Positions 1 to 6,831 of a stretch of 13,235 nucleotides of DNA are shown piece by piece. A model generated the notes under the pieces. That model did not search any database and was not told the origin of the DNA. It saw only the letters and a list, made by a program, of their open reading frames with translations. The DNA is from an uncultured Clostridium sp. Its GTDB lineage: Bacteria > Bacillota > Clostridia > TANB77 > CAG-508. The stretch covers positions 1 to 13,235 of the forward strand of contig CAJMJN010000031.1 of the NCBI GenBank assembly GCA_905213875.1, given 5' to 3'. The position numbers were made by a program, and so were the translations under genes. Position 1 is the first letter of the stretch; the number at the start of each line of letters is the position of its first letter.

Positions 1-76
1 ATGAAGGGACTCGAACCCCCACGTCGTTGACACTGGTTCCTAAGACCAGCGCGTCTACCAATTCCGCCACATCCGC
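1..76 (-). tRNA. tRNA-Leu (anticodon UAG), 3' end cut by window edge
   Basis: Read on the minus strand, the acceptor 5' strand GCGGATG is at 70-76, followed by TGGCGGAATTGGTAGA (D arm with GG) and an anticodon stem CTGGT/ACCAG closing the loop CTTAGGA, so the anticodon is TAG and reads CUA. A long variable arm (TGTC...GACG) marks a class II tRNA. The T arm is canonical: GGGGG, loop TTCGAGT, CCCTT. Only the first three bases (CAT) of the 3' acceptor strand are in the window; CCGC plus the discriminator and any CCA lie beyond position 1. It has its own promoter-like sequence at 97-126. Confidence 0.96.
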
Positions 77-96
77 ATATTCAAATTACGTTATTT

Positions 97-126
97 ATAT
101 TACCACAACTAGGTGATAATTGTCAA
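97..126 (-). promoter_or_regulatory. Predicted sigma-A promoter of the first tRNA-Leu
   Basis: On the minus strand there is a perfect -35 box TTGACA (121-126), an 18-base spacer and the -10 box TAATAT (97-102). Transcription would start near position 90, giving a leader of roughly 14 bases before the tRNA. The promoter begins right after the stop codon of the small membrane protein gene, so the tRNA need not depend on that gene for expression. Confidence 0.6.
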
Positions 127-130
127 TAGT

Positions 131-325
131 TTATCTGTAATTAAAATATAAAATTAGTCCGCCTATCATTAATATCAAAAAACCCAGCATTTTTAATCCA
201 CTTGAAGCTTCATTTTGGTCTCCAAATCCAAAGAAGTTTTTTGTTATTATTCTAGCATCATATATTAGTATCACTCCTGCTAGCATCATTAAAACTGCTA
301 GTAAGCTAATTATTATTTTAAGCAT
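131..325 (-). CDS. Small two-helix membrane protein, function unknown
   Basis: A 64-residue protein with two predicted membrane helices (about residues 3-22 and 45-61). The linker contains a distinctive stretch, YDARIITKNFFGFGDQNEA, which looks conserved rather than random, and a GLK..GFL turn into the second helix. The hydrophobic pattern, the AAGGA-like ribosome binding site about 10 bases upstream of the ATG, and a well-formed promoter at 359-387 support a real gene. It sits between two tRNA-Leu genes on the same strand. Similar short proteins seem familiar from Clostridia, but I do not recognise a named family and assign no function. Both helices are short and there is no signal peptidase site, so it is probably an integral membrane peptide. 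Confidence 0.8.
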   Translation of the reverse strand: MLKIIISLLAVLMMLAGVILIYDARIITKNFFGFGDQNEASSGLKMLGFLILMIGGLILYFNYR

Positions 326-358
326 TTTATCAACATCCTTTTTTCTCTATCTTGTATC

Positions 359-387
359 AATATACTATCTTTTTCTACAAAAGTCAA
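359..387 (-). promoter_or_regulatory. Predicted sigma-A promoter of the small membrane protein gene
   Basis: Minus strand: -35 TTGACT (382-387), a 17-base spacer, -10 TATATT (359-364). The start site would be near 352, giving an untranslated leader of about 27 bases that includes the GGATG-type ribosome binding site. Confidence 0.65.
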
Positions 388-419
388 TATAACTTAATTA
401 TCAAATTAGATGGGCGTGT

Positions 420-504
420 TGGTGCGGATAAGGGGAACTCGACCTCCAATACCATTGGCACTGGTTCCTAAGACCAGCGCATCTACCACCTTCGCCACAT
501 CCGT
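420..504 (-). tRNA. tRNA-Leu (anticodon UAG), second copy with abnormal T arm; possible pseudo-tRNA
   Basis: Minus strand, 85 bases with encoded CCA (420-422). The anticodon stem-loop CTGGT-CTTAGGA-ACCAG is identical to the copy at 1-76, so the anticodon is again UAG. The variable arm forms a clean CCAAT-GGT-ATTGG hairpin. Two features are off: the first acceptor pair is A1-C72 (ACGGATG against TATCCGC), and the T loop reads TCGAGTT instead of TTCRANT, with an A-C mismatch in the T stem. As written it lacks the usual T54-A58, psi55 and C56 contacts with the D loop. It lies 24 bases after the recG stop codon and may share that transcript or use the weak promoter at 511-539. Confidence 0.85.
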
Positions 505-510
505 ATTTAA

Positions 511-539
511 ATTAAACTATACTCTTTTTTATATTTCAA
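511..539 (-). promoter_or_regulatory. Possible promoter of the second tRNA-Leu
   Basis: Minus strand: TTGAAA (534-539), 17-base spacer, TTTAAT (511-516), overlapping the last codons of recG. The predicted start falls almost on the first base of the tRNA, which is closer than usual, so read-through from recG is an alternative. Confidence 0.3.
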
Positions 540-2574
540 TTCTATCTCTAAATTTGTCTTGTATTAAAGCTCTTAATGGTTTGTTTTCTTCTTTTTCTAA
601 TTTAGGATCTTTTTCTAATATTTTCATTGCTACTGTTTGTACCATTTTTAGCATATCTATATCTTCAAATAAATTTGCAATTTTAAATTCTGGTAATCCA
701 TGTTGCATTGTTCCAAAGAAATCTCCTGAACCTCTTAGTTCTAAGTCTTTTTCTGATATTATAAATCCGTCATTTGTTTCACACATTACCTTCATTCTTT
801 TCTTTACGTTTTCACTTTTGCCTTCGTATTTTAAAATGCAATATGATTTATATTCTCCTCTTCCTACTCTTCCACGTAATTGGTGTAATTGTGCTAATCC
901 AAATCTTTCTGCATTTTCAACTACCATTATATTACTGTTTGGCACGTCTACCCCAACTTCTATTACTGTTGTAGATATTAGTATGTCGATTTTTCCGTCT
1001 TTAAATTTTTCCATTATTTCGTCTTTTTCTCTTGGTTTCATTTTTCCGTGTAAAAATTCAACATTATATTGTGGAAATATTTCTTTACTGTATGTTTCAT
1101 ATAATTTTTCTACTGACTTTAAGTCCATTTCTTCATTTTCTTCTACTAATGGACACACTATGTATGCTTGTCTTCCTTCTTTTAATTGTTTTTCTATAAA
1201 TGCGTTTACTCTGTCTGTCATATTTTTATTTACAGCAAATGTTTCTATTTTTTTCCTATTAGGTGGCAATTCGTCTATTATTGAAATATCTAAGTCTCCA
1301 TATAATATTAAGGCTAATGTTCTTGGTATTGGAGTTGCTGTCATTACTAATACATCTGGATTTTCTCCTTTTTCTGCAATTTTAGTTCTTTGTTTTACTC
1401 CAAACCTGTGTTGTTCGTCTGTTACAACTAAACCAAGGTTTTTGAATTTTACATTGTCTTCTATTATTGCATGTGTTCCTATTAATATATCTATATCACC
1501 ATTTTCTAGTCTTTCTAATATTCCTTCTTTTTGCTTTTTAGTTATTCCAGATATTAATAATTCACATCTAATTCCTAGTTTTTCTAGTATATTTTTAAAG
1601 TTTTCTAAATGCTGTGTTGCAAGTATTGCAGTTGGTGCCATTATTGCCGCTTGGTATCCTGATTTTACTGCTTTATATGCAGCACACATAGCTACAACTG
1701 TTTTTCCTGAACCTACATCTCCTTGTAAAAGTCTATTCATATTTTTGCTAGATTCCATATCTCTGTCTATTTCTTCTAATACTCTTAGCTGTGCTTTTGT
1801 TAATTTGAATGGTAATGAATTTATTACATCTGACATCTTAGCTTCATTGCTAAATTCTATTCCTTTTTTGTCTGTCATATAGTTATTTTTTAATTCTAAT
1901 AAAGCTAATTGAACTGATAATAATTCTTCAAATACTAGCCTATTTCTTGCAATGTTAAAATCTTTGAATTCATTTGGAAAATGTATTTGTTTTGTTGCCT
2001 CATTTATGTTTTCTAATTTATATTCTTTTAGTAAGTAGTCTGGCAATGTTTCTGGTAGTTTTCCATATACTTCAGCAATTCCCGCTTCCATTATTTTTCT
2101 TATATTGTTTTGAGATAAGCTAAAAGTTAATGGATATATTGGAATAATTCTTCCTGTGTTTTTGCTTTGTTCTTCTACATCAAATGTTGGAGAATTAAAT
2201 GTTATTTTACCACTTCTTTTGCTTACTTTTCCAAATATTTTATATTTTTCGCCAATGTTAAATTTATCTTTTAAATATGGTTGGTTAAACCACGTTATTG
2301 TAGCAGAAGCTGTTTCATCTCTTACAATTAGTCTTTGCATTGTTTTTCCTCTTAATCGTACATTTGATACCCTGCTACAAGCAATAACTTCAACTAAAGC
2401 TTCTTCTCCTTCTTCACATTCATATAAAAATTTAGGTTTGCTTCTATCTTCATATGTTCTAGGATAATATGTTATTAAATCTTTTAATGTAAATATTCCT
2501 AATTTATTTAAAAGTAAAACTTTTTTTGGCCCTACTCCTTTTATATATTTTACATCTTTTTGTAAATCTATCAT
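529..2574 (-). CDS. recG: ATP-dependent DNA helicase RecG
   Basis: RecG remodels stalled replication forks and branch-migrates Holliday junctions. The 681-residue length matches Firmicute RecG. Visible parts are an N-terminal helix-hairpin-like IKGVGPKK, the wedge/OB region (about 55-150) that grips the branched DNA, Walker A GDVGSGKT (~285-292), the DEQH box in TDEQHRFGVKQR (~386-396), motif III MTATPIPRT, motif VI HQLRGRVGR (~564-572), and the RecG-specific RGSGDFFGTMQHG (~614-626). The frame continues upstream to a TTG at 2586, but GGAG five to eight bases before the ATG at 2574 makes that ATG the better start. The tRNA-Leu follows 24 bases after the stop. Confidence 0.97.
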   Translation of the reverse strand: MIDLQKDVKYIKGVGPKKVLLLNKLGIFTLKDLITYYPRTYEDRSKPKFLYECEEGEEALVEVIACSRVSNVRLRGKTMQRLIVRDETASATITWFNQPYLKDKFNIGEKYKIFGKVSKRSGKITFNSPTFDVEEQSKNTGRIIPIYPLTFSLSQNNIRKIMEAGIAEVYGKLPETLPDYLLKEYKLENINEATKQIHFPNEFKDFNIARNRLVFEELLSVQLALLELKNNYMTDKKGIEFSNEAKMSDVINSLPFKLTKAQLRVLEEIDRDMESSKNMNRLLQGDVGSGKTVVAMCAAYKAVKSGYQAAIMAPTAILATQHLENFKNILEKLGIRCELLISGITKKQKEGILERLENGDIDILIGTHAIIEDNVKFKNLGLVVTDEQHRFGVKQRTKIAEKGENPDVLVMTATPIPRTLALILYGDLDISIIDELPPNRKKIETFAVNKNMTDRVNAFIEKQLKEGRQAYIVCPLVEENEEMDLKSVEKLYETYSKEIFPQYNVEFLHGKMKPREKDEIMEKFKDGKIDILISTTVIEVGVDVPNSNIMVVENAERFGLAQLHQLRGRVGRGEYKSYCILKYEGKSENVKKRMKVMCETNDGFIISEKDLELRGSGDFFGTMQHGLPEFKIANLFEDIDMLKMVQTVAMKILEKDPKLEKEENKPLRALIQDKFRDRIEI

Positions 2575-2610
2575 AACTTTCTCCAATAATTTATACTTTC
2601 GTTTTTTCTT

Positions 2611-2638
2611 TTTATATTTAAGCTCACTTATTTAGCAA
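2611..2638 (-). promoter_or_regulatory. Possible promoter of recG
   Basis: Minus strand: -35-like TTGCTA (2633-2638), 16-base spacer, -10-like TATAAA (2611-2616), in the 87-base gap between the metallophosphoesterase gene and recG. The match is partial; co-transcription with the upstream genes is also possible. Confidence 0.35.
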
Positions 2639-2661
2639 TTGTATTTAGAGTTTTTAGCATT

Positions 2662-3369
2662 CTATTTTATTTTTTGTAGCTTAAAATCCACTCCATCTGC
2701 ACTTACTAATTTAAAATTAATTCCAAAGTGTTCTCCTTCAACCGCTTCTTGTATTGAATTTGAATGCAAATGTCCATAATAACATATGTGTATATTATAT
2801 TTTAATAAAATTCTCAACATATCATTTAGCTCGTTTTTCTCTACATTTCCTTTATTTATAGGAGGATAATGTGTAAATGCTATAATTTCTTTATCTTTTC
2901 CATATTGTTCGATTCCTTTTTGTATAGAAAGTTCTAACCTCATTGCTTCTCTTTCAAATAATCTTTTGTCTTCACTATCCTCACTTTGGCTCCATCCACG
3001 TGTTCCTAGTATTATGCAATTTTCAAATTCATATGCATTGTTATATATAAAATCTATATTTTCAAAACCATTTTCTTTTATAAATTCTCTCATTTTAGTA
3101 ACAGTAGTCCACCAATAGTCATGGTTTCCTTTTAACAATAATTTTTTTCCTGGTAAATTGTTTATATATCTAAAATCTTCGTCAGAATCTTTTAAATACA
3201 TTGCCCATGAGAAATCTCCTGGCAATACAACTAAATCTTCATTTTTTACTTTGCTTTTCCAGTCTTTTGCAATTTTATTTTCATGGTTATTCCAATTATC
3301 ACCAAATATGTTCATTGGTTTGTTTTCTTTAAAAGATAAATGTAAATCTCCTATTGTGTATATTGCCAC
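2662..3369 (-). CDS. Calcineurin-like metallophosphoesterase
   Basis: A 235-residue cytoplasmic metallophosphoesterase. All the usual metal-binding blocks are present in order: GDLHLS near the N-terminus (DxH), GDFSW (GD), KGNHDYWW (GNHD), FTHYPP and YGHLHS (GHxH). This supports a two-metal phosphohydrolase; the substrate cannot be told from sequence. The start is a GTG at 3369 (protein MAIYTIGDLHLSF), because AAAGGAG sits about eight bases upstream and the family normally begins two to five residues before the DxH strand. A longer frame to an ATG at 3411 exists, but it would contain this ribosome binding site inside the gene. It lies between tsaD (101 bases upstream) and recG on the same strand. 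Small single-domain relatives with KPMNIFG near the N-terminus are common in Clostridia and usually lack a defined role. Confidence 0.9.
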   Translation of the reverse strand: MAIYTIGDLHLSFKENKPMNIFGDNWNNHENKIAKDWKSKVKNEDLVVLPGDFSWAMYLKDSDEDFRYINNLPGKKLLLKGNHDYWWTTVTKMREFIKENGFENIDFIYNNAYEFENCIILGTRGWSQSEDSEDKRLFEREAMRLELSIQKGIEQYGKDKEIIAFTHYPPINKGNVEKNELNDMLRILLKYNIHICYYGHLHSNSIQEAVEGEHFGINFKLVSADGVDFKLQKIK

Positions 3370-3470
3370 TCTTATTTCTCCTTTCATTGTTTTTGTAATA
3401 ATTATTTTCATCCATAATTTTTGCTTATGCGGTTTTAATATTCATATTTTTATTATGATTTTATATTTTG

Positions 3471-4463
3471 TTACAATTTCAAATTTGGTATTGCATTTAA
3501 ATCTAATGTATCCCTTTTTCCAGCTATAAAATTATAGTATCCTGCAGATGCTATCATTGCAGCATTATCTGTACATAGTTTTAAATCTGGCATATATACT
3601 TTTATTCCATCTTTTTCTAATTCTTTAAAGGCATTTCTTATATATGAATTTGCTGAAACTCCTCCTGCTAATGCAATTGTTTTTAATCCTGTTTTCTTTA
3701 TTGCTTTTTCTACATTATGTAATAATGTTTCTGTTACATTTTTTTCAAAGCTAGCACATAAATCAGCTTTATTTATATCTGGTTGTTTATGATGTAAATT
3801 TATTACTGCTGTTTTTATTCCACTAAAACTAAAGTCTAATGTTTCTGTATCAAAATGTGTCTTTGGTAATTCTATATTAGGTTGTCCTTGTTGTGCTAAA
3901 TTGTCTACTTTAGGTCCTCCTGGATATCCTAGCCCAACTACTCTTGCTACTTTATCAAATGCTTCTCCTATGGCATCATCTCTAGTTTTTCCAAGCACTT
4001 CAAATTTTGTATAATTTTTTACTGATATTATTTGTGTATTCCCTCCTGACATCATTACACATAAAAATGGCGGCTCTAATTCTTTATATGTTATGTAATT
4101 AGCTGCTATATGTCCTGTTATGTGGTTTACTCCTACTAATGGAATATTATTTGCAAATGCTAATGATTTTGCATATGAAAGACCAACTAATAAAGCTCCA
4201 ACTAACCCTGGTCCATAAGTTGGTGTTATTGCATCTATTTGTGATAGTTGAATATTAGCATCTTTTAGTGCCTTTTTAGTAACTCTTGAGATAGCCTCAA
4301 TATGGTTTCTTGATGCTATTTCTGGTACAACTCCTCCATATTTTTCGTGTATTGGAATTTGTGTATCTATTACATTTGATAAAATTTCTCTTCCGTTTTT
4401 TACTACTGATACTGATGTTTCATCACAACTTGATTCTACCCCTAATGTTAATATGTCTTTCAT
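3471..4463 (-). CDS. tsaD: tRNA N6-adenosine threonylcarbamoyltransferase TsaD
   Basis: TsaD transfers threonylcarbamoyl from TC-AMP to A37 of ANN-decoding tRNAs, working with TsaB and TsaE. The 330-residue protein has the family features: GVESSCDET at the N-terminus, the metal-binding HITGH (H114, H118), the nucleotide-binding MSGGNTQI, AIGEAFDKVARVVGLGYPGGP, FSFSGIKTA, the second phosphate-binding loop LAGGVSANSYIR, and the C-terminal CTDNAAMIA aspartate. The start is the ATG at 4463, which has AAGGAG ten bases upstream; the frame runs to a TTG at 4487, but that would bury the ribosome binding site. A TATAAT at 4520-4525 (minus) may be its -10 box, though no good -35 accompanies it. tsaB and tsaE are not in the window. 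Confidence 0.97.
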   Translation of the reverse strand: MKDILTLGVESSCDETSVSVVKNGREILSNVIDTQIPIHEKYGGVVPEIASRNHIEAISRVTKKALKDANIQLSQIDAITPTYGPGLVGALLVGLSYAKSLAFANNIPLVGVNHITGHIAANYITYKELEPPFLCVMMSGGNTQIISVKNYTKFEVLGKTRDDAIGEAFDKVARVVGLGYPGGPKVDNLAQQGQPNIELPKTHFDTETLDFSFSGIKTAVINLHHKQPDINKADLCASFEKNVTETLLHNVEKAIKKTGLKTIALAGGVSANSYIRNAFKELEKDGIKVYMPDLKLCTDNAAMIASAGYYNFIAGKRDTLDLNAIPNLKL

Positions 4464-4578
4464 TTTATTTTTTCTCCTTATCTTCAACCTCTGTTTTTTA
4501 TTGTTTAGCTAAGTTAGTTATTATAATTTACTATTAAATTTTATATACAATATATATTAGCTGAATTATATTGCAAAA

Positions 4579-4621
4579 TCAGGTTCCATACTGCCTTTTA
4601 GTTAGACAATCTGAAACCTGA
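4579..4621 (-). terminator. Hairpin after the site-2 protease gene, probable intrinsic terminator
   Basis: Minus-strand RNA from 4621 to 4579 folds into a 17-position stem with one G-A mismatch and several G-U pairs, beginning UCAGGUUUCAG and ending GGAACCUGA, around a nine-base loop UAACUAAAA. It starts 13 bases after the peptidase stop codon and is followed by UUUU. The short U run makes it a modest terminator, but its position between the peptidase gene and tsaD fits that role. Confidence 0.55.
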
Positions 4622-4633
4622 CAATACTTCTTT

Positions 4634-5368
4634 TTAAAAAATTATTTTTCCTATACTTAAAAATCCATTTGTTATCCATGAAATTGCAGGTGAAATTATT
4701 GTTCCTGCTAATCCTGTAATCCATAATACTACAAATACTAAATAAAATATTTGCTCATTATTTATAAACCATTCTTTTGCTTTATATGGTAAAAATGGCA
4801 TAATTATTTTTGAACCATCAAGTGGTGGTAATGGTATTAAATTAAAAACTCCTAATCCTACGTTTATGCTTATTGTGTAAAATATCATTAGCATTAATAC
4901 ACTACCCATTGTTGAGTGCAGAAATCCTGCTCCTGCAAATTTATATATTGCACAATAAATTAATGTAAATATAAATGCTAATATAATATTCATCAATGGT
5001 CCTGCTGCTGATACTATTGCTTCACCTTTTTCCATTGATATTTTTCTAGTATAATTACGAGAATCTACATGAACTGGTTTTCCCCATCCAAATCCTGCAA
5101 ATAATAACATTAAAGTTCCTATTGGATCTAAGTGTGCTAATGGATTTAAACTTAAACGCCCTTCATCTTTAGCTGTATTATCTCCTAATTTATATGCTAC
5201 TAAGCCATGTGCATATTCATGGAATGTTATTGCAAGCAATACTCCTGGAATACTTGCTAGTAGTGAAAATAATGCTCCTGGGTTAGTTATTAAGTTTGTA
5301 AGTGTTATTACAACCATAATTGCTATAACTATATATATCACTCTTTTATCTAAAGAAAAATTATACAT
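4634..5368 (-). CDS. Site-2 protease family (M50) membrane zinc peptidase
   Basis: A 244-residue intramembrane metalloprotease of the M50/site-2 protease group. Zinc ligands are in TFHEYAHG (H50, E51, H54) and in the family motif NLIPLPPLDG (D184). The membrane pattern fits: a helix at about 10-27, the active-site helix 40-58, a helix around 120-142, 152-178 with the LDG motif, and a C-terminal helix 207-230. There is no PDZ domain, so it belongs to the short Firmicute type rather than RseP. Its substrate is unknown; relatives cleave membrane-bound regulators. An in-frame TAA lies six bases before the ATG, so this start is forced. No ribosome binding site lies at normal distance; a strong GGAAGGAG is 39 bases further upstream (see the leader entry). 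Confidence 0.9.
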   Translation of the reverse strand: MYNFSLDKRVIYIVIAIMVVITLTNLITNPGALFSLLASIPGVLLAITFHEYAHGLVAYKLGDNTAKDEGRLSLNPLAHLDPIGTLMLLFAGFGWGKPVHVDSRNYTRKISMEKGEAIVSAAGPLMNIILAFIFTLIYCAIYKFAGAGFLHSTMGSVLMLMIFYTISINVGLGVFNLIPLPPLDGSKIIMPFLPYKAKEWFINNEQIFYLVFVVLWITGLAGTIISPAISWITNGFLSIGKIIF

Positions 5369-5415
5369 ATTTTATTTTCGCATAACCTATTGGTTTATTA
5401 TACGAATCTCCTTCC
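5369..5415 (-). promoter_or_regulatory. Leader of the site-2 protease gene: distant SD plus hairpin
   Basis: Minus strand: a strong Shine-Dalgarno GGAAGGAG (5408-5415) lies 39 bases before the ATG, too far to act directly. Between them, CGTATAA (5398-5404) can pair with TTATGCG (5379-5385), and an inner CC/GG pair adds to the stem. If this hairpin forms, SD and ATG are brought to about 13 unpaired bases apart. This is a structural reading by eye, not a known element. Confidence 0.35.
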
Positions 5416-5437
5416 TTCTTACATTTTTAACGTTTTC

Positions 5438-5466
5438 ATTATATGTCATTTTTATAATATTGTCAA
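5438..5466 (-). promoter_or_regulatory. Consensus sigma-A promoter of the site-2 protease gene
   Basis: Minus strand: perfect -35 TTGACA (5461-5466), 17-base spacer, perfect -10 TATAAT (5438-5443). The start site would be near 5431, giving a leader of about 62 bases. All twelve box positions match consensus, the best promoter in the window, so the gene is likely transcribed strongly or is limited at another step. Confidence 0.8.
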
Positions 5467-5487
5467 TTAATGCTAATATTTTTTTGC

Positions 5488-5509
5488 TTATAATTTCCGG
5501 TTATAATTT
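5488..5509. repeat. Short direct repeat between divergent promoters
   Basis: TTATAATTT occurs at 5488-5496 and again at 5501-5509, separated by CCGG. It lies between the minus-strand peptidase promoter and the plus-strand glycosyltransferase promoter. It could be a regulator site or just AT-rich chance; each copy also contains a TATAAT. Confidence 0.3.
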
Positions 5510-5530
5510 GTTTTTTAGCCATTGACTTTA

Positions 5531-5559
5531 TTGATTTTTATATATATTTATTTTATAAT
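5531..5559 (+). promoter_or_regulatory. Predicted sigma-A promoter of the glycosyltransferase gene
   Basis: Plus strand: -35 TTGATT (5531-5536), 17-base spacer, perfect -10 TATAAT (5554-5559). The start site would be near 5566. A GAGGT ribosome binding site at 5574-5578 precedes the ATG at 5586 by seven bases. Confidence 0.7.
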
Positions 5560-5585
5560 GCTTATATAGTAACGAGGTGTAAAAA

Positions 5586-6831
5586 ATGTTAACTTTATTT
5601 TATATTATAATTTTTATAGAACTTTTAACTGTATTCTATAATTTATTTAAATTTCTATTATATAAGTTGTTTTCTTCATCAAATAAGCAACATAATAATG
5701 TAAAAAATTTAAATAATGATTTTCATATAAATGTTCTTATTCCATGTTATAACGAAATAAGTATAATTAGTAATACTTTAAATTATTTTAAAAAAATTAC
5801 TAAAAATTTTAATAATATAGATATTTATGTTATTACAACAGACAAAGAAAAAAGTGAAAATCCTAAAAATACCCAGACTACATATGAATATTTACTATCT
5901 TTAGAAATATTTAATAATAGCAATTTTCATATATTAAATTTTCCACATTCTTCTGGGATGATGGCTGATCAACTAAATTTTGCTATTACTGAAATCCTAA
6001 AAGTTCAAAATTTTCCAAGTAATAAGATATATTTCTCAATTTATAATGCTGATAGTAATCCTGACAATGGTACTTTTGATGAATTAACGAAAAAAATTAA
6101 AAATAATAATTTTCCTAAAATAATTCAGCAATATAGTAACTATTTTTCTAACTATTCTTCTCAAAGTTTTATAATGAAAGGATTTGCAATATATCAAACT
6201 GCCTTTGAATTTAGAAATCGGTTTAATAAACAACTGTATTTCTAAAAATTTGTACTCACACGTTGTTGGTCATGGTCTAACTATTAGAGGTGATTATATT
6301 ACAAGTATTAATGGCTTCAACTCTAAATTTTGGTGTGAAGATATTTATTTAACTGGCTTATTACATAATAATCATGAAAAAATTCTTTCTTTAAATTCTT
6401 TGGATAACGCTGAAAATCCCAATAATTTAAAGATACAAATTATTCAAAATGCTGTATGGTTTAAAACTGCAGCACACCATTTACTTATTTTAAAAGACAT
6501 TGCTCATAACTATAAGCTCTCTTCATCTGGTGCTATATGGTTATTTCATGAATTTAGAGCTACACTTGTTTGGACTTTTATGCCAATACTCTTACTATAT
6601 AGTTTTTTATACCCAATAGTAACTTGTAGATTTTCTTTACTATTACCTGCCATAACAATTTACTTAGTTTTTGCTTTTATAAATTATATTTTAAATCTAT
6701 TAGTAGTAAATTTTAAGAGATTTAAAGTATATATTAAAGATTATTTTTCTACATGTTTGTCAATTTTATTTACTGGACTTGGTCCTTTGTATTCTTTATT
6801 TTTAAAGGAAAAAGTTAAAACTGAAAGATAG
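5586..6831 (+). pseudogene. Glycosyltransferase family 2 membrane protein, split by a frameshift
   Basis: Two plus-strand frames form one gene of about 414 residues. The first (5586-6245) has an N-terminal membrane helix (residues 3-28), the GT-A start NVLIPCYNE (49-57), HSSGMMADQLNFA and a NADSNP metal/sugar-nucleotide site near residue 155. The second (open from 6178 to 6831, one base out of phase) has GHGLTIRGD, INGF and the acceptor-side WCEDIYLTG, then three or four membrane helices. Neither half would be complete alone. Both frames are open only between 6178 and 6244, so the shift lies there; removing one T from TTT at 6210-6212 would join them as AFELEIGL. Predicted role is inner-membrane transfer of a sugar from a nucleotide sugar to a surface glycan. 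It is the only plus-strand gene here. A sequencing error cannot be excluded. Confidence 0.8.

Noticed and set aside
1..504. The tRNA-Leu pair as att sites flanking an integrated element.
   Set aside because: The interval holds only one 64-codon gene and no integrase, and both tRNA copies differ over their 3' parts, where att repeats normally match exactly.
410..1882. A long plus-strand open frame (490 codons) opposite recG.
   Set aside because: It runs antisense through the second tRNA-Leu and most of recG, has a low-complexity Ser/Phe/Ile-rich product with no domain, and arises from the AT-rich codon use of recG.
6178..6244. Programmed ribosomal frameshift in the glycosyltransferase gene.
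   Set aside because: There is no X-XXY-YYZ slippery heptamer of the needed direction and no prfB-like CUU-UGA with an internal SD in the window where both frames are open; the needed shift is +1 (or -2).
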